Below, piece by piece: positions 13,676-21,284 of a DNA stretch of 42,204 nucleotides. Made by a program: the position numbers and the translations under genes. The notes beneath the pieces were generated by a model that was not told where the DNA came from, ran no database searches, and worked only from the letters and a program-made list of their open reading frames with translations. The stretch lies in IMG/VR virus record IMGVR_UViG_3300009414_001661, positions 1 to 42,204 of that record. One strand, 5' to 3'. How positions within the stretch are numbered: the stretch's first letter is position 1; each line of letters starts with the position of its first letter. The DNA comes from a virus.

Positions 13676-15306
13676 TGACCACCCCCTATGAAGAAGGCGA
13701 CCCTGCGAGTAAGATCTGCATAGTCGCAGAGGCTCCCGGTCGCTCAGAGATGCGCCTCAACCGGCCGCTCGTCGGCCCCAGCGGACAGCTACTCGAAAGC
13801 TGTATGCACAGCGCCAAGATGGTGCGCCGAGAGTGTTATCTGTTGAATATCTTTCCCAAGATAGTCTACAAAGACAAAACCGGAAAGAATGTAAAAACTC
13901 CTGATGGAGACATACTATGGACGAGCAAGGACGGCCTGACCTTACTAGGCCAGGAGCTTGCGGCACCTTACTTGAAGCGTCTCTCGAGCTGCGATGCCAA
14001 TGTTGTAGTGCCACTTGGCGGAACGGCTCTTTCCTGCCTATTTGGGGACAGCCGAATAATGAAGTGGCGAGGATCTATCTTATACGCAAAGAAAGAGGCG
14101 AGCGGGAAGAAACTTGTACCGACTGTCCATCCAGCAGCTTGCTTACGGGGGCAGTATCTGTGGCGACATCTGCTGATAAGCGACCTCGACCGAGCGAAGA
14201 AAGAGAGCAAGAGCCCAAGCCTCAACCTGACCAAGAGGGATCTACAAGTGGGTCCAGACTTTCAGCAAGTGAGAAATTACTTGAGCGAGTGCGCCAAGCT
14301 CGGCGCCGTGGCGTTTGACATAGAAGTCACGAACCATCAGGTCCACTGTATTGCGTTTGCTAAGAGTGCTTATGACTGTATGAGCGTTCCAATCGTCAAA
14401 GGTAATGGAGCGGACTATTGGACTATAGAGCAGGAGGAACAGATATGGTTGTTGATAAGCGCTGTCCTAGGAAACTCAAAGATATTGAAGATTGGTCAGA
14501 ATCTAATATTCGACATCTCGTTCCTGTTACAGCAGATGAATATTCATACATCTGGTCAAGTTGGAGATACTATGATATTGCATCATATAATGTATCCCGA
14601 CTTCCCCAAGGGCTTAGACTTCTTATGCTCAATGCACACCCGCGAACCGTATTACAAGGATGAGGGAAAGATCTGGAAAAACCCTGGACGCGACGTTGAG
14701 AGCTTTTGGCTCTACAATGCTAAGGACGCCGCCACGACGTTTGAGATATGGGACGTGCTGAGTAAGGATGCCGAAAAGAGCGGTTTCATGAAAACGTATT
14801 GGGACACGGTAGAGATGTTCCCCTCCCTCCTGTATATGATGATACGCGGCTTCGGAATTGACACCGAGCGCTTGCAAGCCACAAAGATAGAGGTTGAGGC
14901 CAAAATCAAGGAGAAGCAAGATGAACTAGACAAGGTGGCCGATCATCCGTTCAATATCTCAAGTCCTAAACAGGTTCAAAACTACTTCTACCTCGAAAAA
15001 GGAATCAAGCCTTACATCTCGAGAACAACAGGTAGACCTACAACTGACGATAAGGCTATGTCTCGAATATACAGACGATATAACCTCCCTGAAGCCAAGC
15101 TGGTTCAAGAGATTAGGGCGCTCTCCAAGCTCCACGGTACATATCTCGAAGTCAAGTTTGATAAAGACGGTCGTATCCGATGCAGCTACAACCCCCGAGG
15201 GGCCACGACAGGAAGGCTCTCCAGTAGTAAGACAATCTTCGGAACAGGAATGAACTTACAGAATCTTCACCCCGACTTTAAGGGATTTTTGGTGGCAGAC
15301 TCATGA
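13675..15306 (+). CDS. polA: DNA polymerase I, N-terminal half: UDG-like, 3'-5' exonuclease, thumb
   Basis: Start ATG 13675 overlaps the preceding stop. Residues 1-160 resemble a family 4/5 uracil-DNA glycosylase (AEAPGRSEMRLNRPLVGPSG, later VPTVHPAACL). Residues about 200-360 are a DnaQ-type exonuclease with all three motifs: FDIEV (Exo I), GQNLIFDI (Exo II), YNAKDA (Exo III). Residues about 385-543 are the PolA thumb and start of palm (FNISSPKQVQNYF, GATTGRLSSS, MNLQNLHPD). The frame stops right after FLVADS, where family A polymerases continue into motif A. Motifs A, B and C are encoded separately at 15518-16399. The halves look intact, so this is a split gene rather than decay. Confidence 0.88.
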   Translation: MTTPYEEGDPASKICIVAEAPGRSEMRLNRPLVGPSGQLLESCMHSAKMVRRECYLLNIFPKIVYKDKTGKNVKTPDGDILWTSKDGLTLLGQELAAPYLKRLSSCDANVVVPLGGTALSCLFGDSRIMKWRGSILYAKKEASGKKLVPTVHPAACLRGQYLWRHLLISDLDRAKKESKSPSLNLTKRDLQVGPDFQQVRNYLSECAKLGAVAFDIEVTNHQVHCIAFAKSAYDCMSVPIVKGNGADYWTIEQEEQIWLLISAVLGNSKILKIGQNLIFDISFLLQQMNIHTSGQVGDTMILHHIMYPDFPKGLDFLCSMHTREPYYKDEGKIWKNPGRDVESFWLYNAKDAATTFEIWDVLSKDAEKSGFMKTYWDTVEMFPSLLYMMIRGFGIDTERLQATKIEVEAKIKEKQDELDKVADHPFNISSPKQVQNYFYLEKGIKPYISRTTGRPTTDDKAMSRIYRRYNLPEAKLVQEIRALSKLHGTYLEVKFDKDGRIRCSYNPRGATTGRLSSSKTIFGTGMNLQNLHPDFKGFLVADS

Positions 15307-15521
15307 GTGTAAATATAGCTAAATACAATCCGCCCAGGGAGCTAGTCAAGGCTCTGATGGAATTGATGGATACACTTGCTAGCGACGTACGCAAGCAGAC
15401 GGGTGCACCTGAAGGCGCTTGTTGTGTAGCAGCTATTACTGTTCTCAGAGGCTTTATTGACGCCATGGAAGCAGAGATTAAAGTCCTCGAATCGGCAAGT
15501 GATCCGGAGACAAAGCATTGA
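15303..15521 (+). CDS. Small gene inserted between the polymerase halves (72 aa)
   Basis: ATG 15303 overlaps the stop of the N-terminal polymerase half (ATGA), and its TGA 15519-15521 overlaps the TTG start of the C-terminal half. The product is mainly helical (PPRELVKALMELMDTLASDVRKQ, then a Cys-Cys-Val-Ala-Ala hydrophobic helix) without endonuclease motifs (no HNH, GIY-YIG or LAGLIDADG). It exactly fills the gap. It could be a linker or subunit that helps the halves assemble, an unrelated insertion, or an incidental frame in a very short intron. Confidence 0.6.
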   Translation: MSVNIAKYNPPRELVKALMELMDTLASDVRKQTGAPEGACCVAAITVLRGFIDAMEAEIKVLESASDPETKH

Positions 15522-16399
15522 ACCTCTTAGTTGAGCTAGACAAAGCCGGCGCCGAGTGGGTCATAGTAGCGTATCTTTCTTGCGACGGGGCGATGATAGC
15601 CGTCGTGGAGGGTGGCCTCTCACCGCACACGGCGACTGGCGTCTTAATAAGCCATAGCAATAAGGATTTCGTCGAGGCCGAGAGTAAGGCCGTCGGCATC
15701 CATACTGATCCGCTTAAGATTATCGAACTACGCGAGGGATTAGAGGCCGAGGCGGAGTGGTATCTGCCGCGCTCCATGTCGATACGTCAAGCAGCTAAGA
15801 AATCGAACCATGGGCTTAACTACGATATGAAGTATAAGCGATTCGCTCTTGAGCTCGAGATAGCCGAGATGGAAGCGAAGGAACTTGTAAGGCGCTATCA
15901 CAGCGCATATCCGGGGATAGCACAATGGCACAAACACGTTCAGGAGCAACTTCGCAAGGACAGGATGCTCACGAACTGCTTCGGCCGACAAAGAAGATTT
16001 ATGGACGGTTGGGGACCTCAATTGTTCGATGCCGCTTACTCGTTCATACCCCAAAGCACGGTTTTCGATATTACGCGGGAAGGTATGATTGGCTGGCAGA
16101 ACGACGACAGTATGGACCGCATAGAACTCCTGGCGCAGACTCACGACAGCTTAACCTTCCAATTCCTCGACGTTAAAGACGGAAAAGATCTTGCGCCCCA
16201 TGCAGTGAAAATTGGCCTAGACTATATGAACCCTACACTCAACTATAACCAAAGAGAATTTCAAATAGGCACAACCATGAAGATTGGCACAGACTGGGGC
16301 GGGGGCAGTATGCACGAGTGCTTGCTCTCCGATGACGTTGACGCGACCGCGGAGGCGGTAGACGGACTATTGGAGCGTATCCGTGGAGCGCAAGCTTAG
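15518..16399 (+). CDS. polA: DNA polymerase I, C-terminal half: palm and fingers
   Basis: TTG 15518 starts 8 bases after a GGAG element and overlaps the previous stop. The 293-aa product begins directly at motif A (LVELDKAGAEW, catalytic Asp 8), carries motif B (RQAAKKSNHGLNYDM) and motif C (QTHDSLTF, His-Asp about 209-210), so all catalytic residues of a family A polymerase are here. It lacks the exonuclease and thumb, which lie in the upstream half. The last 17 bases overlap the next gene. Reconstitution from two polypeptides, or RNA splicing of the 15303-15521 segment, would give a full enzyme. Confidence 0.88.
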   Translation: MNLLVELDKAGAEWVIVAYLSCDGAMIAVVEGGLSPHTATGVLISHSNKDFVEAESKAVGIHTDPLKIIELREGLEAEAEWYLPRSMSIRQAAKKSNHGLNYDMKYKRFALELEIAEMEAKELVRRYHSAYPGIAQWHKHVQEQLRKDRMLTNCFGRQRRFMDGWGPQLFDAAYSFIPQSTVFDITREGMIGWQNDDSMDRIELLAQTHDSLTFQFLDVKDGKDLAPHAVKIGLDYMNPTLNYNQREFQIGTTMKIGTDWGGGSMHECLLSDDVDATAEAVDGLLERIRGAQA

Positions 16400-17585
16400 T
16401 GATTGGCTGACCGGCCATTTAGAGTATACAGAGAACAGCGAAAGTCCCCTCTCATATCATACATGGGCAGGGGTAAGCTGTATCGCAGCGGCGCTTCAGC
16501 GTCGGGTATATATGAATTGGGAAACGCAGATTTTCCCTAATCACTATATTTTGTTGATCGGGCCGAGTGGCAGGAGTCGAAAAGGCCATGCCTTGCAGGT
16601 CGCTAGTGATTATCTAAGCGAGCTAAACGTAACACTGATGAGCGAAAACCCGACGCCCGAAGCGTTTATCAAGGATATGCACGGCGCCGAGATCCAGTTC
16701 CTGGATGAGACTACCGGGAACTTTGTTTATCAGTCCCCAGTTACCTCGATAGTTGAGGAGCTGGCAGTAATGTTAGGACAGCAGAATGTACAGTTCCTCA
16801 GTTTCCTCACTAACTGGTATGATAGTAGATATAAATGGACCCGACGAACAAAGCATCAAGGAACTGACATTGTTCTTGGAGTCTGCCTCAATATCCTCGG
16901 CAGCTCAGCTCCTGATTGGCTCCCAGGAATTCTTACAAGAGAAGCAGTCGGAGGGGGTTTTACCTCCCGATGCATCTTTGTTGTTGAAGAAAGAAAACGA
17001 AAGACTGTGCTTGACCCTACTCAGGGAAGACCAGACCCCCTACTCAGGGACTCATTAATCCACGATCTTGAAATGATGATGTGCCTCTCAGGAGAATACA
17101 CCTTCGAAGACGATGCCAAAGAGATGTATATGGACTGGTACGGGACGGAGGAGGAAAAGCTACAGAGTGGCAAGCTCAACTTGGGTGATCCTGCCCTCTT
17201 GGGCTATGCTGCCCGGCGGCCGACGCACATTCGCAAGATAGCCATGTGCATGGCGGCGAGCCAAAGTGACGAACTAGTGCTTACAGTGAATGACCTTGAA
17301 AGGGCCATCACGCTGTTGACGGCCGCAGAACAGAATATGCACATGGTATTCAGCGGGATAGGCCGGAACAAATGGGTGGCTGAGACCGAACTTGTTATGA
17401 GTTACATCAAGAAACAGGGCGTCTGCCTCCGGAGCGAACTCCTAGATCACCTTTATAGGGACATCAGCGAAGAAGCCCTCGAGAGTATCATTAACGTGAT
17501 GGTAGCCATGCGTCGCCTCAAGGTGGATATAATGGGCGAACAGGGGGATAGACGATTCACTTATAAGGAGAAGAAAGGTGGCTAA
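16383..17585 (+). CDS. DUF3987-like ATPase, putative replication helicase
   Basis: A 400-aa protein, GTG start with GGAG 8 bases before. The P-loop-like GPSGRSRKGHA (about 60-70) is the DUF3987 variant of Walker A, preceded by WETQIFPNHYILLIG. SIVEELAVML supplies the acidic Walker B residues, and SSAPDWLPGILTREAVGGGFTSR is the sensor/arginine-finger-like region. The C-terminal 70 residues look like a winged helix. In phages this family replaces or helps a DnaB-type helicase or primase, and I see no other helicase or primase here. Overlaps the deaminase by 8 bases. Confidence 0.7.
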   Translation: MERKLSDWLTGHLEYTENSESPLSYHTWAGVSCIAAALQRRVYMNWETQIFPNHYILLIGPSGRSRKGHALQVASDYLSELNVTLMSENPTPEAFIKDMHGAEIQFLDETTGNFVYQSPVTSIVEELAVMLGQQNVQFLSFLTNWYDSRYKWTRRTKHQGTDIVLGVCLNILGSSAPDWLPGILTREAVGGGFTSRCIFVVEERKRKTVLDPTQGRPDPLLRDSLIHDLEMMMCLSGEYTFEDDAKEMYMDWYGTEEEKLQSGKLNLGDPALLGYAARRPTHIRKIAMCMAASQSDELVLTVNDLERAITLLTAAEQNMHMVFSGIGRNKWVAETELVMSYIKKQGVCLRSELLDHLYRDISEEALESIINVMVAMRRLKVDIMGEQGDRRFTYKEKKGG

Positions 17586-18039
17586 TATATGGGACTTGCG
17601 CTTCTTAAATCTCGCAGAGCATATTGCAGGGTGGAGTAAAGATCCATCTACACAAACCGGCGCCGTGATCGTGGATCAAGATCGGCGAGTTGTGAGCGTC
17701 GGCTACAATGGGATGCCTAAAGGCATTAAAGATGAGAATCACTATCTGGATGATCGGGAAAAGAAATACGCCACTATTATCCACTGTGAGCATAATGCTC
17801 TGATCTTTGCGAAGCGCAGTATTGAGGGATGCACCCTGTATACTTGGCCTTTTGGCTCATGCGCTCACTGCACTTCGATGTTCATCCAAGCAGGGATTTA
17901 CCGCTTCGTCTTTCCTGATATGCCCGAGCGCTTGAAGGAACGCTGGACAAAGAACTTTGAGCTGGCTGAGAAGATGGCCTCCGAAGCACGTATTCCGCGC
18001 GTAGCGTTAGAGCGCTATAAGGCTGAGGCCGCCGATTAA
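17578..18039 (+). CDS. dCMP/cytidine deaminase family
   Basis: Deaminates dCMP to dUMP to feed thymidylate synthesis. The 153-aa product has the zinc site HCEHNA (His69, Glu71) and SCAHC (Cys95, Cys98), with GAVIVDQDRRVVSVGYNGMPKG upstream as in ComEB-type dCMP deaminases. Ser replaces the usual Pro before the first Cys. GTG start, AAGGAG 8 bases upstream. This is the last gene of the rightward arm, and its final 33 bases overlap the last gene of the opposing late operon, with no terminator in between. Confidence 0.88.
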   Translation: MANIWDLRFLNLAEHIAGWSKDPSTQTGAVIVDQDRRVVSVGYNGMPKGIKDENHYLDDREKKYATIIHCEHNALIFAKRSIEGCTLYTWPFGSCAHCTSMFIQAGIYRFVFPDMPERLKERWTKNFELAEKMASEARIPRVALERYKAEAAD

Positions 18040-18471
18040 GATAGCGCCCTGACCGAACTCGGCTAAGCCCTCTGGTAAATAGGAAGGCTTATACTGGGCG
18101 AGGTAATAAAACAGCGGCCCCATCAGCCATCCAGAAGCCATGTACGCAAGGCACCCGATAGGGACAATATCATAGATGGCTATAGTATATACTATATAAG
18201 GCAATCCCGTGATGAATGTCCCGACGAAGAACCTAAACCCATTATAGAGCATATCTTCCCACTTCGTATAGCCCATCACTATATTGGCCATAGCCGGAAG
18301 TGAGAGTAAGAGCCACCAGGAAAGGCCGAAGGCAATGTAGAGGGCGACTAAATAAACGACCATGCCCACAGCGTTCCTCACCGCCGTCCTACCCCACACC
18401 CGACCATCTATGTAGCGCCATATGCCAGCAAGGATTACGACTAAAGCTTCAGGCATCAGATCGAACCACAT
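18007..18471 (-). CDS. Polytopic membrane protein (154 aa)
   Basis: Several hydrophobic segments are visible (AVGMVVYLVALYIAFGLSWWLLLSL, FFVGTFITGLPYIVYTIAIY, LAYMASGWLMGPLFYYLA, GQGAILIGGLSLIAL), so four or more membrane passes. No signal peptide or enzyme motif. It ends the late operon in the lysis block, so a holin-like or other membrane role is possible, but it is larger and more hydrophobic than typical holins. It starts inside the o-spanin gene (16-base overlap). Its 3' end overlaps the dCMP deaminase gene on the other strand. Confidence 0.65.
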   Translation of the reverse strand: MWFDLMPEALVVILAGIWRYIDGRVWGRTAVRNAVGMVVYLVALYIAFGLSWWLLLSLPAMANIVMGYTKWEDMLYNGFRFFVGTFITGLPYIVYTIAIYDIVPIGCLAYMASGWLMGPLFYYLAQYKPSYLPEGLAEFGQGAILIGGLSLIAL

Positions 18472-18680
18472 AAGGAATCATAAGCTGCATTGTGCTCTCT
18501 AACTTGTTGTATAGTCTTAGGTGTATCTCTGTCGTGCCAGCTTATGACCTTAAAAGCGTCGCAAGACGTATCAATCACGACGGTTCGGGTCGTCCCGCAA
18601 GCTGTTAGGGCTAGCATCAACAGAGCGGCGAGCCCTAGAAGCAGCATCAATCTGAGACTTCCATGTGAGAAGAGATTCAT
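18456..18680 (-). CDS. Outer-membrane spanin (Rz1-like) lipoprotein
   Basis: A 74-aa lipoprotein: hydrophobic leader then lipobox LTAC (Cys about 28), a short mature chain with SCDAFKVISWHDRDTPKTIQQVREHNAAY and a terminal Cys. Its mature part matches the small conserved phage lipoprotein type with ISW..DT..TI..V..HN. AGGAG lies 7 bases before ATG 18680. It starts inside the neighbouring i-spanin gene in another frame, the overlapping Rz/Rz1 arrangement. Expected to link the inner-membrane spanin to the outer membrane for the last lysis step. Confidence 0.75.
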   Translation of the reverse strand: MNLFSHGSLRLMLLLGLAALLMLALTACGTTRTVVIDTSCDAFKVISWHDRDTPKTIQQVREHNAAYDSLCGSI

Positions 18681-18786
18681 TCACCTGCTCCTTTCGGCCC
18701 TGGCTAATGAGGCGGCGCTCGGCCATCCACTGGGTGATGAGACCGACAAGCTTTACGATCCCACTTATCAAGGAGAGTATGTTCAT
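18571..18786 (-). CDS. Inner-membrane spanin (Rz-like)
   Basis: A 71-aa product with an N-terminal hydrophobic helix (NILSLISGIVKLVGLITQWMA) then a charged helical stretch (RRLISQGRKEQVNESLLTWKSQID) and an Arg/Asp-rich tail. The layout of one membrane anchor plus periplasmic helix fits short i-spanins. The lipoprotein gene begins within it in a different frame and runs beyond it, which strongly supports the pair. Its ATG overlaps the endolysin stop region (ATG 18786, preceding stop at 18783). Confidence 0.7.
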   Translation of the reverse strand: MNILSLISGIVKLVGLITQWMAERRLISQGRKEQVNESLLTWKSQIDAASRARRSVDASPNSLRDDPNRRD

Positions 18787-19088
18787 TCTACCTTGGGCTG
18801 ATATTCGACGTGCATATGATCCTTCTCGAGAATTACATCAAAGTCAGCACCGATGCGCTCCTTGATCTTGTCACGAATAATCTCCCAGTGACGCTTATTC
18901 ACGTTATTAGTTCTCAGGTCTATAGCCCCACCTGAATAGTGTATCGAGCCACGCGAGTGTTTCCCTTCAAGCCCACCGGTCATAACCGCCTCAGCGCCGT
19001 ATTCCTTATATACTTCGTCGGCCGCATAGAAAGCGAACCAAGCCTCGCTGCGGAGGCCGCGAATCCTGACGCCAGGCTTAAGTCTCAT
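18783..19088 (-). CDS. Endolysin, M15-type peptidase
   Basis: A 101-aa zinc peptidase of the M15 (VanY/L-Ala-D-Glu peptidase) type that cleaves peptidoglycan stem peptides. The metal motif is SIHYSGGAID (His50, Asp57), with EKDHMHVEY near the end (catalytic Glu or Asp before His93). Length suits the minimal catalytic domain; no cell-wall-binding domain and no signal peptide, so it relies on a holin. The start overlaps the preceding stop (ATGA). Confidence 0.88.
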   Translation of the reverse strand: MRLKPGVRIRGLRSEAWFAFYAADEVYKEYGAEAVMTGGLEGKHSRGSIHYSGGAIDLRTNNVNKRHWEIIRDKIKERIGADFDVILEKDHMHVEYQPKVE

Positions 19089-19411
19089 GATCCGTTCTTT
19101 ATAGTGATCTTGATAAGCCGCTCGAGTTGCCGTTCGATAGCTTTCTGCGTTGCCTCTATACGGCCATTCGTAGTCGCTTGATCCGTGAGCTTCTCGTTGA
19201 TCTCTCGCTGGTTGCGACTCTGTTCCCGAGCTTGTTCTCTAACTGTCTCTTGGAGAGTCTTAATCTCAGTCGCGTGCGCCTGTAGAGTAAAATGATCCGT
19301 AACCAGCGCCCATACAACAACAATCAGGGGAGCAATGATATACCAGTTGTCCTTGAGCCGCCAAGCTATCTTATCTGCCATTCGAATCCTATGGCCGTTA
19401 TCAGATGGCAT
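19085..19411 (-). CDS. Membrane-anchored coiled-coil protein, holin- or spanin-like
   Basis: One membrane segment (WYIIAPLIVVVWALVTDHF) follows a short charged start, then a long amphipathic, Gln/Glu/Arg-rich coiled coil (TLQETVREQAREQSRNQREINEKL) to the C-terminus. An internal ATG at 19381 with AGGA 5 bases before is an equally good start. It lies directly before the endolysin, where a holin or XhlA-like protein is expected. It is not obviously an i-spanin because a spanin pair follows the endolysin. Confidence 0.6.
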   Translation of the reverse strand: MPSDNGHRIRMADKIAWRLKDNWYIIAPLIVVVWALVTDHFTLQAHATEIKTLQETVREQAREQSRNQREINEKLTDQATTNGRIEATQKAIERQLERLIKITIKNGS

Positions 19412-19703
19412 TATCCTTATCCCTACCTAAGTATTCCAACGATCTTCCTGATGCTGATAGACACGCCAAGCCATTCGGGTGGATGGTAACTACCGTAAAA
19501 GTGCTTTCTCCATTACCCTTAGACTGCCATATCTCTACAATTAGTATCGTCTTGTCAAAGTTGTTAGCAAGCCCTTGGTGAGTCTTACGCTCGTGATGCT
19601 GGGCCTTCAGCGACGCCGCAACTTTAACGTACTTACCACAAATAACCGGGTGAGCCTGGGCAACGCTTGGTATTATTAGCGCAAGAAGTAAAAGCCATTT
19701 CAT
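19401..19703 (-). CDS. Secreted hypothetical protein (100 aa)
   Basis: It begins with a classic signal peptide (MKWLLLLALIIPSVAQA, cleavage after AQA), so the mature protein is periplasmic. The mature chain is polar with two Cys (VICGKY, LACLSA) that could form a disulfide. Its end overlaps the next gene by 11 bases. Located between the virion proteins and the lysis genes; function unknown. A weak hairpin (TGCCC/GGGCA) lies between the preceding gene and its start. Confidence 0.65.
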   Translation of the reverse strand: MKWLLLLALIIPSVAQAHPVICGKYVKVAASLKAQHHERKTHQGLANNFDKTILIVEIWQSKGNGESTFTVVTIHPNGLACLSASGRSLEYLGRDKDNAI

Positions 19704-19733
19704 CTAAATCTGCCCAATTGTGGGGCAAGTTCT

Positions 19734-21284
19734 CTAGGAACCCGCTGGGATCTGAGTACGAGGAGTGATAGGAGGTCCTTGCGGCCTCTGAGGTTTCTGC
19801 CTCTGTGGATCCATCTGCTTAATGCCCTGTGCGGCGATTTGCCCCGCTACCTCCCACTGTTTCCAGCTTATCTTTCCTGATCCCAGATTAGCCGCCTTCT
19901 CCAAGAAGAACATAGCTCCTCGCGATGAGAATATCGCAGTAGCCATTTCAGGACTAGCTGCACCGGTAAGTGTACCTATTGTTGTCGCCCCAGGAATACC
20001 AGTCATGGCACCAAGAGCTCCTCCAACTGCGGCACCTTTGCCTCGGATAATCAGTGAAGCTACGCCACCAGGTGAACCATCACCGAACTTACTAAGTACC
20101 TTAAGCCGTTCGTGCATAGCCCCTACTTCATCTCCGAGCGACTTAGTCATGTTCTCATTATACTGTTTGTGCTTAGGATTAGTTACATCCTTAAACCACG
20201 TTCTGAGCTGCTTAATGTTTACTACTGTTATATTCTTTCCGGGGAGGAATGTAGTAAAGTTTGCAACTCCTCGCTCGAGATCCTTAACAGCGAAGTCAAG
20301 CTTGGCTCGCTTACCGGCGGCCTGAGCTATCTTGCCGACATTACCTGTCTTTCCACCTAAGCCAGCAAGGTGATCTATATCTTCCATGACCGCCTTAAAG
20401 AATTGCTTCCTTGCTCCTTTGATTTTGCTAGTCCTAGCTTTTACCTGACCAATGGCCTTTCCGATCATTTCCTTGGCTGAGAGCAGATCATCAAAAGAGA
20501 CGGTCGAGCCACCTAGGGTTTTTTCAACATCATCCAGGAGTCCCACAGCCTGTCGGACTTCAGGGATGGCCCTCATCTTTGCTAACTCTTTCCGCAGAAC
20601 ATCCATACCAGCTTTTGTAGATGAGAGCCTGAAAGCAGGGATTTGTACTTTAGCCGTCTCTGCTATCTTATATAGCTGTGAAGCACTCACCTTCATTAAG
20701 CCTACTTGCCTACCTATAATATCAGTAGCCAGGCTCTCGAACTCGCCGGCCGCATCTTTCATGGCCTTACGAGCTAGGGCAACTCGACTAGGTGGCATAA
20801 GTCCTGCCGCCCCGCCGACAACCTTACCTAGGCCTTTCTTAACCACAGCCCCGGCTCTACCTGCAACGGGGCCAGCCCCTGCCAGGGCAAGACCTGTGGA
20901 ACTCTTGGGAGATACGCCAAATTCTTGCATCATAGCCTCTGTCCCGACGCCCCCGGCAATCGCTCCAAGCGGACCAGCAAAGAGTGCTCCAAGAGCAGTA
21001 CCAAGGGCAGGAGGCAGCATTTCGACCAAGAAACCTACAACAGGCGGAAGGCTATCAACATAGGCTCGGGTCTTAGCTCTCCGTTCCTCGCTGACAAGGC
21101 CGATATCAATCCCTTGTGCGCTACTGCGAGTCGTGGTGCCGCGACCAGGAGCAACGCCTCGTCCCCCTCCGGTGGATAAATCGACCGAGCTACGCCTAGC
21201 ATCCTCTCGCGCTATTACAGCATCAAGATCATCTAAGTCTGCTCTGATCTCAGGCGTTATCTCATATGTCTGATTAACTGGCAT
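19734..21284 (-). CDS. Putative internal virion protein (516 aa)
   Basis: Large late protein with Gly/Ala-rich hydrophobic segments near 85-160 (PPALGTALGALFAGPLGAIA, LALAGAGPVAGRAG) and again near 415-460 (GAAVGGALGAMTGI), joined by a long helical charged middle. This is the pattern of podoviral core proteins that are ejected and form a conduit across the envelope. AGGAGG is 9 bases before ATG, which overlaps the preceding stop (TAATG). No enzymatic motif found. Assignment is by composition and position, not by family recognition. Confidence 0.6.
   Translation of the reverse strand: MPVNQTYEITPEIRADLDDLDAVIAREDARRSSVDLSTGGGRGVAPGRGTTTRSSAQGIDIGLVSEERRAKTRAYVDSLPPVVGFLVEMLPPALGTALGALFAGPLGAIAGGVGTEAMMQEFGVSPKSSTGLALAGAGPVAGRAGAVVKKGLGKVVGGAAGLMPPSRVALARKAMKDAAGEFESLATDIIGRQVGLMKVSASQLYKIAETAKVQIPAFRLSSTKAGMDVLRKELAKMRAIPEVRQAVGLLDDVEKTLGGSTVSFDDLLSAKEMIGKAIGQVKARTSKIKGARKQFFKAVMEDIDHLAGLGGKTGNVGKIAQAAGKRAKLDFAVKDLERGVANFTTFLPGKNITVVNIKQLRTWFKDVTNPKHKQYNENMTKSLGDEVGAMHERLKVLSKFGDGSPGGVASLIIRGKGAAVGGALGAMTGIPGATTIGTLTGAASPEMATAIFSSRGAMFFLEKAANLGSGKISWKQWEVAGQIAAQGIKQMDPQRQKPQRPQGPPITPRTQIPAGS

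Noticed and set aside
13917-14318. 133-aa frame inside the UDG/exonuclease gene
   Set aside because: The polymerase frame has clear UDG and Exo motifs here; the other frame is low in hydrophobic pattern and lacks a start signal.
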